Notes under the pieces: model-generated
The model's input: only the letters and a program-made list of their open reading frames with translations
Told to the model about the DNA's origin: nothing
Databases searched by the model: none
Program-made: the position numbers and the translations under genes
Assembly: GCA_002398825.1 (NCBI GenBank)
Contig: DHBS01000007.1
Coordinates: 4,193-68,192, forward strand
Reading direction: 5' to 3'
Source: Syntrophomonas sp. UBA4922
GTDB lineage: Bacteria > Bacillota > Syntrophomonadia > Syntrophomonadales > Syntrophomonadaceae
DNA: 64,000 nucleotides
Shown: one piece after another, positions 1-8,355 of the stretch
Layout: every line of letters starts with the position of its first letter
Numbering within the stretch: position 1 is the stretch's first letter

Positions 1-1
1 T

Positions 2-550
2 AATGTCCCCGGTGCTTACGCCCTTGCTGCCACTTTGAATTTCATTAAAAAACTGGGCATGCTGCGGCTGAGCCACAGCGAACAGCGACTTACTGCTTAT
101 TTGATGGAGCAGCTGGGTCATAACCGCGAGGTGATCCTGTATGGAAGTACCCCCCGGGTGGGGGTGATCAGTTTCAACCTCAAAGGCCTGCCCCATGCCC
201 TGGTGGGAGCCGTACTGTGTTTCGAAGCCGGCATCGGGGTGCGCACCGGGTGCTTCTGTGCCCAGGGGTATGTCAGGCAGCTCTTGGGGGAAAAGGAAAA
301 CCCGGGCCATCTGGAATACTATCAGAAGAAGCAGCTCCATAAATTGCCGGGCATGGTGCGCATCAGCCTGGCGGCTTATAACACCAAGGAGGAAGCAGAC
401 ATTCTGCTGCAAAAGCTGGAACAGATCAGCAAGAATAAGAAGGCCTATAGTGACAGGTATCACTGGTCGGAGCAATTGGGAACCTACATACCCAAAAACC
501 TGGCAGTGGGATCCCTGGCGGATCACATCTTCCAACAGGTAAGCCCTTAA
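2..550 (+). CDS. Class V aminotransferase / cysteine desulfurase-like protein, C-terminal part
   Basis: The gene is cut by the window start; the frame is open from base 2, so about 182 C-terminal residues are visible. They carry the small C-terminal domain of PLP-dependent class V aminotransferases, with the segment VRTGCFCAQGY. In cysteine desulfurases an active-site cysteine lies in a loop of this kind and accepts sulfur from the PLP-bound cysteine. The PLP lysine and the large domain lie upstream and cannot be seen. Family membership is clear. Whether it is a true SufS/Csd desulfurase serving Fe-S or selenium metabolism, or a looser aminotransferase relative, cannot be settled from this fragment. 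It ends in TAA with no obvious terminator behind it. Confidence 0.8.
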   Translation, partial: NVPGAYALAATLNFIKKLGMLRLSHSEQRLTAYLMEQLGHNREVILYGSTPRVGVISFNLKGLPHALVGAVLCFEAGIGVRTGCFCAQGYVRQLLGEKENPGHLEYYQKKQLHKLPGMVRISLAAYNTKEEADILLQKLEQISKNKKAYSDRYHWSEQLGTYIPKNLAVGSLADHIFQQVSP

Positions 551-769
551 TAATTAGAAGCGAAAGCCACTTTGCCCCATATATGACATGCTGTCCGGGA
601 GCTTTTCTGCCTGGACATACCCGACCAGCGGAGTCAGGTTATGCCTGCAAGGCGCTGGGCCTCCCGCTGCGGTCTGCCCGCCATCCCGACCCTTTCCTGC
701 CGGTATCGGCCATCATGAGCCCCCTATGTTATACTTAATTAAGCTGTTAAAAAAACGGGGGATTTCAGG

Positions 770-853
770 ATGCTGGAGCACAAGCCAAGGCGTTGGTGAG
801 AAGCGGGCGGGGACTGTGCCGGTGGGTACGGTGAAAACCAGGATCTTTGCCAG
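770..853 (+). other. 5' in-frame extension of the next gene, interrupted by TGA
   Basis: An ATG at 770, preceded by a GGGGG ribosome-binding-like stretch about 7 bases upstream, is in the same frame as the Cys-rich gene that follows. It reads MLEHKPRRW, then TGA at 797-799, then stays open into that gene. The piece after TGA contains the first cysteine of the CQVC pair that the downstream zinc-ribbon-like domain appears to need, and there is no ATG, GTG or TTG between the TGA and the GTG at 854. The TGA is followed by an 8-bp stem (813-820 with 825-832, two G-T wobbles) closing a GGTG loop that starts 22 bases after the TGA. Selenocysteine readthrough, a nonsense mutation and a sequencing error all remain possible. 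Confidence 0.45.
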
Positions 854-1549
854 GTGTGCGGGGAAAAGATTGAATATCTGCAGGGCGGACGGGAAATGAG
901 CTGCCATTTCTGCGGTAAAACTGAACTGGCCCATGTACACTGCGGTCAAGGCCATTATATTTGCGAATCATGCCATGGCGAGCGTTATCTGCGCCCCATG
1001 CGCAGCTTCATGAAGCTGGCTGAAGGCGATAATCCCTTGCTCCTGGCCGAAGGCATGTTAAATAAAATCCCTCTGCCGATGCTGGGCTGTGAGCATGCCT
1101 GGATAGCCGTGGCAGCCTTGATGGTGGCCTTGAAAAATCATGGACCCCTTAAGATAACTGAGGAGATGATGGAAGAGGCCCTGAGCCGAACCCGCAAACA
1201 GGCTATCGGCGCCTATTGCGGATTAACCGGCATTTGTGGCATGGCTCCGGCTATGGGCGCGGTTTTCAGCGTTATCCTGGGGGCGAGCTGCCCTGGCGAC
1301 CTGGAGACCAGCACTACCATGAGAGCGGTGTCAAAGGTTATTGCCGCCATAGCCGACGAAACCGGCCCCTGCTGCTGCAAGAATTTTCTCCGCACGTCCT
1401 TGATCACTGCTGCTCAGGTATTGCAGGAAACCCTGCAAATCGACCTGCCCGTGGCGGCGGAAATTTACTGTATCGACAGTGACCGGCACCCCCACGGCTG
1501 CCGCGAGGAGCGCTGCCGCTATTATTGGAAACATGCCCCCATGGGCTGA
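854..1549 (+). CDS. Cys-rich DUF5714-like protein
   Basis: About 231 residues from the first usable downstream start (GTG 854). The N-terminus is rich in cysteine pairs (CHFC, then CGQGHYICESC), which looks like a metal-binding zinc-ribbon module. A mostly helical domain follows with conserved-looking GAYCGLTGICG and GPCCCKN segments, so at least eight further cysteines lie in the core. The arrangement resembles DUF5714 proteins of anaerobic bacteria and archaea, whose biochemical role I do not know; some relatives accompany SAM-dependent methyltransferases. Starting at GTG 854 would remove the first cysteine of a CQVC pair, so the true start is probably upstream, across an in-frame TGA (see the preceding entry). 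No operon partner is evident. Confidence 0.65.
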   Translation: MCGEKIEYLQGGREMSCHFCGKTELAHVHCGQGHYICESCHGERYLRPMRSFMKLAEGDNPLLLAEGMLNKIPLPMLGCEHAWIAVAALMVALKNHGPLKITEEMMEEALSRTRKQAIGAYCGLTGICGMAPAMGAVFSVILGASCPGDLETSTTMRAVSKVIAAIADETGPCCCKNFLRTSLITAAQVLQETLQIDLPVAAEIYCIDSDRHPHGCREERCRYYWKHAPMG

Positions 1550-1584
1550 AAATCAATCCTGGTAATCCTGTGAAGCACCCTGTC

Positions 1585-1758
1585 TCACACACTCTCAATC
1601 AGATCACGCACCGGCACTTCCGCTTTTTGACGGCGGTCGAGGAAATCGATCCGGGCCTGATCCCCGTTGATATCTTCTATCCAAATCGGTTCTCCCTGGT
1701 ATAATACCTCAATAACCCCCAAGGAATTAACGATATCGTGTGCCCGCTCTATATCCAT
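1585..1758 (-). CDS. sspH: Small acid-soluble spore protein, H type
   Basis: A 57-residue protein beginning MDIERAHDIV and ending in a VPVRDLIESV-like tail. The short hydrophilic sequence follows the SspH pattern: MDIxRAxxI at the start, a central VLYQGEPIWI strand pair, and an EVPVxxL tail. SASP-H proteins are minor spore-core proteins made in the forespore. The ATG at 1758 is chosen because GGGAGG lies 8 to 10 bases upstream; an ATG 18 bases earlier overlaps that ribosome-binding site and is unlikely to be used. The gene is monocistronic and lies between the Cys-rich gene and the decarboxylase. Confidence 0.85.
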   Translation of the reverse strand: MDIERAHDIVNSLGVIEVLYQGEPIWIEDINGDQARIDFLDRRQKAEVPVRDLIESV

Positions 1759-1894
1759 AGCTGATAAACCTCCCATAAGTGATATATAGTTAGTTTCCCA
1801 GCCACAAAGATTTTTATGTTGCCGATAATTGGGTGGGAGTAAGGCTGCTCAATCGCCAATAGACAGTTGGACGCAAGCGGAAGCTTCCCTCGTG

Positions 1895-3349
1895 TCACTG
1901 GGAGCCCAGGATTCGGATGCAGTTGACTTTGGGGTCGGCAGTGCCTTGCAGGGCGCAGCCCTGCTGTTTGAGCAATTCTATATAATCGATCATGTTGGCG
2001 GTTATGCGCTCTCCGGGCAGGACCACCGGAATCCCCGGGGGGTAGGCCATCAGCATCTCAGCGGCGATTTCGCCGTCAGCGGCCTGAAGCGACACCGATT
2101 TAGTGGGGCTGTAAAAAGCGTCCCGGGGGGAGACGATCATCTCCGGAGGAGGAGGTATTTCGAAATAAAAGGGGCTATTTTTATGTTTGGCCTCGGAGGC
2201 CAGTTGAGTCAGGGCCTCAACCAATTGCCGCACTTGCAGCTCGTTGTCCCCGATGGTGACTATGGCCAATATATTGTGTAAGTCCGACATCTCCACTTGT
2301 ATATTGAAACGCTTGCGCAAGGTGTCTTCAACCTGATAGCCGCTTATCCCCAGAGCGGCAACGTGAATTCCCAGTTTGGTTTCATCGAAACCGTAACAGC
2401 CCGGCTTGCCTAACATCTCTGGCCCGAAAGCATACAACTCCGCAATCCGGTTGATGGAATCCCGGGCTCCCCTGGCCAGCTGCAGGGTCTGGCTCAACAG
2501 TTTGCGGCCCTGCAGGGCCATCTGCTTGCGGGCCAGATCCAGGGAAGCCATCAAAAGATAGGAGGCACTGGAGGTATAGGTCAAGTCAAGCACATGTTTG
2601 ACCCGCTCCACCGCGATCATTTTACTCCGGTACAACAGGACCGACGACTGAGTCAGCGAACCCGAGGTTTTATGCATACTGGCGGCACTCATATCGGCCC
2701 CGGCTTCCATGGCGGTGACCGGGAAGCCGGGATGGAAGTACAAATGGGCTCCATGAGCTTCATCGACTAAGACCGCCATATCATAGCTGTGGGCCAGATT
2801 GACTATTGCCTTTAAATCAGCAGCTATGCCGTAATAACTGGGATTTATCACCAGAACCGCTCGGGCATGGGGATGGGCTTTGATAACCATTTCCATATCC
2901 GACAGGGACACCCCGGTGGCTATACCCAAACGGCGGTCGCACTGCGGTTGTACATATACCGGCATGGCGCCGCTGAGGATGATGCCTCCAAAGGTTGACT
3001 TGTGGGCGTTGCGGGGAATGATGATCTCACTGCCCGGTTCACAGGCTGCCATGATCATGGCCTGCACCCCGGAAGTAGTTCCGTTGACCAGGAAATAGGC
3101 CCGCCGGGCATGGAAAGCCCTGGCCATCAGCATCTGAGCTTCCCGTATCACCCCGGAGGGGTTGCCGATAAAGTCTAAATCTTTCATTCCGTTGACATCC
3201 ATACCGAGCAGCTGTTGTCCTGAAAGGGAAGCCATTTCCGGCAAGCCCCGCCCCTGCTTGTGCCCGGGCACGTGAAAAGGGACCACCCCATCGCTCACAT
3301 ATTTAAGAACTGCCTCATAGAGAGGGGCGGCGGATTGTTCTTTTTGCAA
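1895..3349 (-). CDS. Orn/Lys/Arg decarboxylase family protein (SpeA-like)
   Basis: A 484-residue PLP-dependent fold-type I decarboxylase of the Orn/Lys/Arg group that includes Bacillus SpeA. Visible marks are the N-terminal PFHVPGHKQGRG segment, the VDEAHGAHLYF motif whose Asp and His contact PLP, and SMHKTSGSLTQSS carrying the PLP lysine near residue 226. A typical C-terminal domain follows, including the YPPGIPVVLPGE segment. Length and order match arginine decarboxylases of Firmicutes, which make agmatine for polyamine synthesis. Lysine or ornithine specificity cannot be excluded from sequence alone. It stands alone on the minus strand; no other polyamine gene is next to it. Confidence 0.88.
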   Translation of the reverse strand: MQKEQSAAPLYEAVLKYVSDGVVPFHVPGHKQGRGLPEMASLSGQQLLGMDVNGMKDLDFIGNPSGVIREAQMLMARAFHARRAYFLVNGTTSGVQAMIMAACEPGSEIIIPRNAHKSTFGGIILSGAMPVYVQPQCDRRLGIATGVSLSDMEMVIKAHPHARAVLVINPSYYGIAADLKAIVNLAHSYDMAVLVDEAHGAHLYFHPGFPVTAMEAGADMSAASMHKTSGSLTQSSVLLYRSKMIAVERVKHVLDLTYTSSASYLLMASLDLARKQMALQGRKLLSQTLQLARGARDSINRIAELYAFGPEMLGKPGCYGFDETKLGIHVAALGISGYQVEDTLRKRFNIQVEMSDLHNILAIVTIGDNELQVRQLVEALTQLASEAKHKNSPFYFEIPPPPEMIVSPRDAFYSPTKSVSLQAADGEIAAEMLMAYPPGIPVVLPGERITANMIDYIELLKQQGCALQGTADPKVNCIRILGSQ

Positions 3350-3772
3350 CTCATAATACCCTCCCGGAGCTGGTTATTTCATAAATGCAAACGGTTAATA
3401 GATATCCCGCCCATACTCCTAACATATGCAGGACAGGTAAAGGTTGGTGCAGACACCAGGTATATGAACTGCACTATTTAGTACAGGATCAGGGCATAAA
3501 CCGAATATCTATAGCTGGCGTTAAACATGGGCGGGCTGGAATTTAGCATGATTTGAAAGCGGAAGCAATAGGATGGTAACAGAGTCCAACCCTCAGGTTT
3601 AAGCCTTGCCAGGCGACGGGACCCGGGAGTGGCCTGGCCATTTGAAGCAGTTTGGCAACGGCAGCAACCCCTGTTCTGTACCGAAGACCGGGCAGGAGGA
3701 TATCGAGGTGTGAAGTTTAATTGGTATGACCAGGTCAGGCGCTGCCTGGTTGACGCGTTGAGGAGAAACCGT
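3350..3772. other. 423-base intergenic region with structured sequence, nothing assigned
   Basis: This divergent region separates the decarboxylase from the EamA-like gene. It is rich in self-complementary stretches, for example GCCAGG near 3607 with CCTGGC near 3643, and CCAGG with CCTGG around 3730-3755 just before the EamA ribosome-binding site. I compared it by eye with T-box, S-box, guanidine-I, cobalamin and cyclic-di-GMP leader motifs and found no convincing match. A structured leader for the EamA gene is possible but unproven. The open frames here look non-coding. Confidence 0.3.
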
Positions 3773-4192
3773 ATGATGGTTATCTGGATTGCTGTATTTG
3801 GCATGATCTGCTGGGGTATTGCGCCAATTTTCGCCAAAGTGGGCCTGCGCGGGGTCAATCCTGCCGCGGCCTTAATTGTCCGCACCATGTTCGCGGCCAT
3901 AATCGTGACCAGCTGGGTGGCTATGAGCGGCTCTTTCGGGGATCTTTTAAAAGGATTTACCTGGCAGGTGGGACTGCTCCTGGGCATGGAAGCCATCCTG
4001 GCTACTGTGATAGGGGACCTGGCCTACTATACCGCTGTCAAATACGGGGATGTGAGCGTAGTATCCCTGATCATGGCCAGCGCCCCCCTGGTCACGGTCA
4101 TCTGCGCGGTTCTGTTATTGGGGGAAAGCCTTACCATCTGGAAAGTCTTAGGCGCCTGCTATGTAATGTTGGGCATTCTGCTTTTGATATGA
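3773..4192 (+). CDS. EamA-domain membrane protein (drug/metabolite transporter family)
   Basis: A 140-residue, very hydrophobic protein with about five membrane segments and a single EamA unit. Marks are the opening FGMICWGIAPIFAKVGLR, a central YYTAVKYGDVSVVSLIMASAPL stretch of the type conserved in DMT exporters, and LLGESLTIWKVLGACYVMLG at the end. Classic EamA carriers have two such units; one-unit proteins of about 140 residues are common in Firmicutes and may work as dimers. The ATG at 3773 is chosen because GAGGAG lies just upstream and the earlier open frame is not protein-like. The substrate is unknown. A hairpin with weak T-rich follow-up lies 30 bases downstream. Confidence 0.8.
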   Translation: MMVIWIAVFGMICWGIAPIFAKVGLRGVNPAAALIVRTMFAAIIVTSWVAMSGSFGDLLKGFTWQVGLLLGMEAILATVIGDLAYYTAVKYGDVSVVSLIMASAPLVTVICAVLLLGESLTIWKVLGACYVMLGILLLI

Positions 4193-4220
4193 AAACTCCT
4201 GCCGCTAGCCTGTCATTAAT

Positions 4221-4247
4221 AACTGCCGCTTCTTCTCTGCGGCAGTT
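4221..4247 (+). terminator. Hairpin behind the EamA-like gene
   Basis: A 9-bp perfect stem (AACTGCCGC with GCGGCAGTT) and a 9-base loop. It is followed by AATCAGTTTT, so the T-tract is short and displaced. Position and strength suit a transcription terminator for the EamA gene. Confidence 0.6.
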
Positions 4248-4571
4248 AATCAGTTTTCTGTACTAAAGTCTCCGACCTGTCTTACGATAAATTCAGTATG
4301 GGATCAATATTGTATTTCTTGCTTAATGCGGGAATATGATTAGCTGTTGCGTTACAAAGTGTATTTTTCTATCAGAAGATGCGGTGCAATTTGGAGAACA
4401 TCGCCTGCAAAAAAAAGGAAACCTGCGTTTGTTCACGAATAATGTCAGAACGGTAATGTTAGGCAGCCGATTAAGTATTTTTTGCTACTAATACCATTTA
4501 CTACTTTGCGGAAACTTCTGTAGGTGCTTCTTTCCGATGCAATTGCAGCTCACCAAGGAGGCCATGACGGG
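4248..4571. other. Intergenic region without a recognised gene
   Basis: About 320 bases of fairly AT-rich sequence between the EamA terminator and the DUF192 gene. No credible open frame or named RNA was seen. The last 20 bases hold the AAGGAGG ribosome-binding site (4555-4561) of the next gene. Confidence 0.5.
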
Positions 4572-4907
4572 TTGCTGAACCAAGATACAAATCAATCTCT
4601 ATGTGAACACACTATACAGGCCAATACCTTTTGGAAACGCCTTTGCGGCCTCTTACCGTACAAGTCATTGCCAGCGGGTGAGGGCATGCTTATAACCCCG
4701 TGCAAGAGCGTACATACCTTTTTTATGCGCTTTCCCATCGATGTTATTTATCTTGACCGGGATCTGCGGGTTGTAGCTTTATATGAGAATGTGCCCGAAG
4801 GTAAAACCCTGCCTTTTTATAAAAATGCTTACTCCGTCCTGGAACTGCCGGCCGGGAGCATTGCGGTAACCAGTACGGAGGTGGGGCATCAGCTGTTGTC
4901 GAAATAG
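4572..4907 (+). CDS. DUF192 family protein
   Basis: About 111 residues when started at TTG 4572, which sits 10 bases behind a strong AAGGAGG. A GTG at 4524 would add 16 unconserved residues. The sequence follows the DUF192 pattern: ANTFWKRLCGLLPY near the start, GMLITPCKSVHTFFMRFPID with the family's characteristic middle motif, the VIYLDRDLRVV strand, and AYSVLELPAGS near the end. DUF192 is a small beta-barrel domain without an established function, often encoded beside secretion or pilus genes. No such neighbours are seen here. Confidence 0.8.
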   Translation: MLNQDTNQSLCEHTIQANTFWKRLCGLLPYKSLPAGEGMLITPCKSVHTFFMRFPIDVIYLDRDLRVVALYENVPEGKTLPFYKNAYSVLELPAGSIAVTSTEVGHQLLSK

Positions 4908-4950
4908 ATAATATATGCACAAAAAAACAGTATGAGACAATAGCCGAAGT

Positions 4951-4971
4951 TTGACGTATCTAGGGCGTCAA
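4951..4971. promoter_or_regulatory. Inverted repeat upstream of the AT-rich glycan genes
   Basis: TTGACG and CGTCAA face each other across nine bases, followed by AT-rich sequence. It lies about 145 bases before the small membrane-peptide gene and could be an operator or part of a promoter; TTGACG also resembles a -35 element. No regulator is assigned. Confidence 0.3.
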
Positions 4972-5114
4972 CTGGTTTAATTATTAAACTATATTGTTAT
5001 TTAGGTAAAAAATGACAATTTTGCAGGATTGTGTTGCCTTATAGCGTAACTTAATTAGTAAGAAATTTGAGTTTAATAAACTAAGTCAAATAACAAATAA
5101 GAGAGGTATTTACT

Positions 5115-5276
5115 ATGTATCTTGATCCGGGTTTTGGGAGCATGATTTTTCAACTAATTGTGGCATTAATTGCTGGTTTAGGGGCATATTTCGCACTAGC
5201 GAAGAAAAAAGCAATTTCACTTTTTAATAAGAAGAACAAAACAAATATGGAAGATAGTAATGAAGAAAGAATATAG
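5115..5276 (+). CDS. 53-residue membrane peptide preceding a methyltransferase
   Basis: A small gene reading MYLDPGFGSMIFQLIVALIA and continuing through one hydrophobic helix (residues about 10-29) into a basic tail (KKKAISLFNKKNKT). An AGAGG lies just upstream, and the 3' end overlaps the start of the next gene by 17 bases, so the two are translationally linked. The MYLDPGxGS opening is a pattern I recognise from short proteins encoded just upstream of surface-polysaccharide methyltransferase and sulfatase-like genes in many bacteria. Its function is unknown. A scaffold or subunit for the following membrane enzymes is an inference. It would be easily missed because of its length. Confidence 0.7.
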   Translation: MYLDPGFGSMIFQLIVALIAGLGAYFALAKKKAISLFNKKNKTNMEDSNEERI

Positions 5277-6639
5277 CTCATTCCGTGACCCTTCAGGTTT
5301 TATATTTTCGGTTGATAATTATGTTTTCAGGCAGGTTAACAACAGCTATAAAGCCCAATATGATCATCTGATGAATTCGGGTTTATACCAAAATCTAGTT
5401 ACAGAGCAACTGTTAGTTGACCATAAACCAATTGATTTAGAAACCAATGATCCAAATAAATATATGGTTATTCAGCCTGCAAAGATTAATTTTATTTCAT
5501 ATCCGTATGAATGGTCGTTTAGTCAGCTGAAAGATGCAGCATTAACTACTCTGAAAATACATAAATGCGCGCTAAAATATGGAATGATTCTAAAAGATGC
5601 AAGCGCTTACAATATTCAGTTTTTTAATGGAGTCCCTAAACTTATTGACACCTTATCGTTTGATTTTTATCATGAGGGAACTCCATGGATTGCCTATGGT
5701 CAGTTTTGCCGACATTTCCTTGCTCCTTTAATGTTAATGGCAAACATAGATATAAGATTATCACAATTAATGCGTATCTACATTGATGGCATACCGATAG
5801 ATCTTGCTAGTAAATTATTAAAAGGCAAGGGAGGATTTAGCGCAAAGCAACACATACATTGGCATGCCCGAGCTATAAGTAAATATTCGCAAGATGGAAA
5901 GGTATTAGGGAAAACCAGGAATGTACATATTAACAAATTTAATTATGTCGCTCTCATAGACAGTTTAATAAGTACTGTTCAAAGAATAACCCTCAAAGGG
6001 GTTGTTACTGAATGGATGGATTATTATAACAATACTAATTATTCCGATACAGCTCTTAAAAGTAAGGAAAAAATCGTATCTTCTTTTTTCAAGTTGAATG
6101 ACTTCAATATTGTTTGGGATCTTGGAGCCAATGATGGAAGATTCTCTCGTATAGTCTTAGAAAATGGGGCCTCTTTAGTAATATCGTTTGATCTTGATGC
6201 TATCGCTGTCGAGAAAAATTATCAATTAGTGAAAAAATACAAAAATAGTATTTTACCTTTATTATTAGATTTAACCAATCCAAGTCCTGGCTTGGGTTTC
6301 GCCAATCGTGAGCGCCTATCCATTGAAGAAAGACAAAAACCAGATTGTATAGTGGCTCTTGCACTTATACATCATCTTGCCATAAGCAATAATGCACCTT
6401 TTGAAAAGATTGCTGAATGGCTTGCGCTACTATCAGATAATCTAATCATCGAATTTGTGCCAAAAGAAGATTCTCAAGTCCAAGTTTTGCTTGCTACTAG
6501 GGACGATATATTCCTTAATTATACTAAATCAGAATTTGAAAAAGCATTTCAACATTATTTTGATTTTATTAGATCCGAAAATATCCTTAACAGTGAACGA
6601 GTAATTTATCACCTAAGGAAAAAAAGGGAACATGAATGA
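5260..6639 (+). CDS. Kinase-like domain fused to class I SAM-dependent methyltransferase
   Basis: 459 residues in two parts. Residues about 1-250 contain LKDASAYNIQFFNGVPKLID, which recalls a protein-kinase-like catalytic loop (Asp, then Asn five residues on) followed by an IDTLSFD stretch in the place of a DFG. The C-terminal 180 residues are a Rossmann methyltransferase with VWDLGANDGRFSRI (SAM loop), SFDLDAIAVEKN and VALALIHHLAIS. The layout resembles NoeA-type nodulation-like methyltransferases, which suggests modification of an extracellular saccharide. Base composition is much more AT-rich than the flanking genes. It overlaps both the small peptide gene before it and the sulfatase-like gene after it (8 bases). 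Confidence 0.75.
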   Translation: MKKEYSSFRDPSGFIFSVDNYVFRQVNNSYKAQYDHLMNSGLYQNLVTEQLLVDHKPIDLETNDPNKYMVIQPAKINFISYPYEWSFSQLKDAALTTLKIHKCALKYGMILKDASAYNIQFFNGVPKLIDTLSFDFYHEGTPWIAYGQFCRHFLAPLMLMANIDIRLSQLMRIYIDGIPIDLASKLLKGKGGFSAKQHIHWHARAISKYSQDGKVLGKTRNVHINKFNYVALIDSLISTVQRITLKGVVTEWMDYYNNTNYSDTALKSKEKIVSSFFKLNDFNIVWDLGANDGRFSRIVLENGASLVISFDLDAIAVEKNYQLVKKYKNSILPLLLDLTNPSPGLGFANRERLSIEERQKPDCIVALALIHHLAISNNAPFEKIAEWLALLSDNLIIEFVPKEDSQVQVLLATRDDIFLNYTKSEFEKAFQHYFDFIRSENILNSERVIYHLRKKREHE

Positions 6640-8251
6640 TCAACGAATTCTTTGTATAAGCACAGTATTGTTACCGATAATTCCTTTACTATTTCTGTAT
6701 AATCAAAATATTGAATATTTATCCTTGAAACAAGTATTAGTTCTAGATTTGATTTTAATGATTACTGTTGCAGCTTTTTGGTGGTTAATTCAGTATATAT
6801 TTTCTTCCTTGCCTACAACTTTCATTACTTGTATTTTTTTTGTTATCCTTATATTTAGCTACGATTATATTCATGATTCTTTTTTAGATATGCATATATT
6901 TGGGAATAAGCACGATTATACGAAGGTTCTACTTATTCCTCTTTTTAGCTATATATTTGCTTATGTTATTCATAAATATACTATGAAATATAAATTCAAT
7001 TATTTTCCGAAAATTTTTAGCATAATGATACTAGTAATGATAACCTTAAATATATACCCATTGTTTACTATAGCGAATTCAACGGATAATATCCCCATCA
7101 ACACAATTGTTACCGAATATTCACATAGTGAAACACCTACTCCAAACATATATTGGATTCTGTGTGACGGATTACTGGGTTTTCAGGCTATGGAAAATTA
7201 TTTCCATGACCCTCAAAATAAATTGAATGCACAATTATCGGACCGTGAATTCAGTATCAATAAAGACGCTATGTTAGAATCCGGGCATAAAACAAGAATT
7301 GCTGTACCGGCCTTGATGTGCCCAACATATTATGATACTTACTTAAAAGAGATTCTCATAGACCATGAAAAAGCTATGAATCCTCAAAGTTATTCATACA
7401 CAGATTTATACAATGCACGATTCTATAATGAAACTATACTAGCATTTGATTCAAAGGGATATACCACTGTTTCCATGTCTATTGACGAAGATATTTTTTT
7501 CCCGACTACTGATTTTTTTTATTATATAGCTGCCCATAAAACTCCCGAAAAGGAACTGGCTAAATTACCCTACTATGTGGAAAAGGACGATTTTGCGGAT
7601 AGCTCATACTATCGGTCGCGTTATTTTGCGCATCAATTAGGCAGCTTATTCCTCGGAGGTATACCGGGAGCCGTATTTGATTTTATGAATAAAAATGATG
7701 CTGAACATCATCAACTAACGACATATTGTGATAAAACCGAAGACATATTATTGGGAGGTTCTGAAAGTACAAAATTCTCGACTCTTATCAATAGTATTTA
7801 TGATACGCTACATTCCAAAGAGGTTTTAAAACCACAATTTGTATTAATTCACAACTTTATGCCTCATTTCCCTTATTACTTTGATGAACAAGGTAATTTA
7901 AATTTAAATAATGATTCCTTTTCTTCCTACTCAGATCACCACACTTATTGTACTAAAGTACTTATTAACATAGTGGATATGATATTAGAAGTCGACCCAG
8001 ATGCAGTTATTGTACTTCAGGCTGACCATGGATTACATGGATACTCTGAGGAACAAATAGTACATAAGTATGGTGACTCAGATGCACCAATTATGATATG
8101 GAATAGTGTATTTAGTGCAATACGAATTCCTCGCCAATACAAGACAGATGATTTGATGTATGCTATCGAAAATCCACTTAACATATCTAGATACCTTATT
8201 AATAGTTTCGTAGGGGAAAATTATCAATATATTGAAACTGACTCTCCATAA
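6632..8251 (+). CDS. Membrane-anchored sulfatase-like (alkaline phosphatase superfamily) protein
   Basis: 539 residues. About five membrane helices fill residues 1-145, then an extracellular sulfatase/phosphoglycerol-transferase-like domain begins at YWILCDGLLGFQAMENYF. Further marks are HNFMPHFPYYFDEQGN (metal-binding His region) and VIVLQADHGLHGYS, the D-H pair typical of the alkaline phosphatase superfamily. The nucleophile (Cys, Ser or Thr) could not be pinned down by eye. The overall plan recalls LtaS/OpgB-like enzymes that move phosphoglycerol or phosphoethanolamine groups onto surface polymers. It is AT-rich and overlaps the preceding methyltransferase gene by 8 bases, indicating one operon with it and the 53-residue peptide. 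Confidence 0.78.
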   Translation: MNDQRILCISTVLLPIIPLLFLYNQNIEYLSLKQVLVLDLILMITVAAFWWLIQYIFSSLPTTFITCIFFVILIFSYDYIHDSFLDMHIFGNKHDYTKVLLIPLFSYIFAYVIHKYTMKYKFNYFPKIFSIMILVMITLNIYPLFTIANSTDNIPINTIVTEYSHSETPTPNIYWILCDGLLGFQAMENYFHDPQNKLNAQLSDREFSINKDAMLESGHKTRIAVPALMCPTYYDTYLKEILIDHEKAMNPQSYSYTDLYNARFYNETILAFDSKGYTTVSMSIDEDIFFPTTDFFYYIAAHKTPEKELAKLPYYVEKDDFADSSYYRSRYFAHQLGSLFLGGIPGAVFDFMNKNDAEHHQLTTYCDKTEDILLGGSESTKFSTLINSIYDTLHSKEVLKPQFVLIHNFMPHFPYYFDEQGNLNLNNDSFSSYSDHHTYCTKVLINIVDMILEVDPDAVIVLQADHGLHGYSEEQIVHKYGDSDAPIMIWNSVFSAIRIPRQYKTDDLMYAIENPLNISRYLINSFVGENYQYIETDSP

Positions 8252-8355
8252 TTTTTGAAAATAATGAAATATTTGTATGGCTTGTGGCTTAATTGTACCG
8301 TGCAGTTGCCAGTGGGAGACCTATATATGCATTAATTGGAGCAAACAACTAACTT

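Noticed and set aside
588..899. 103-codon open frame upstream of the Cys-rich gene
   Set aside because: No ribosome-binding site, biased composition (many Pro, Gly, Arg) and overlap with the better-supported frame that carries the CxxC motifs.
1829..2281. 150-codon open frame opposite the Orn/Lys/Arg decarboxylase
   Set aside because: It lies antisense to a clearly coding gene and has no recognisable protein features.
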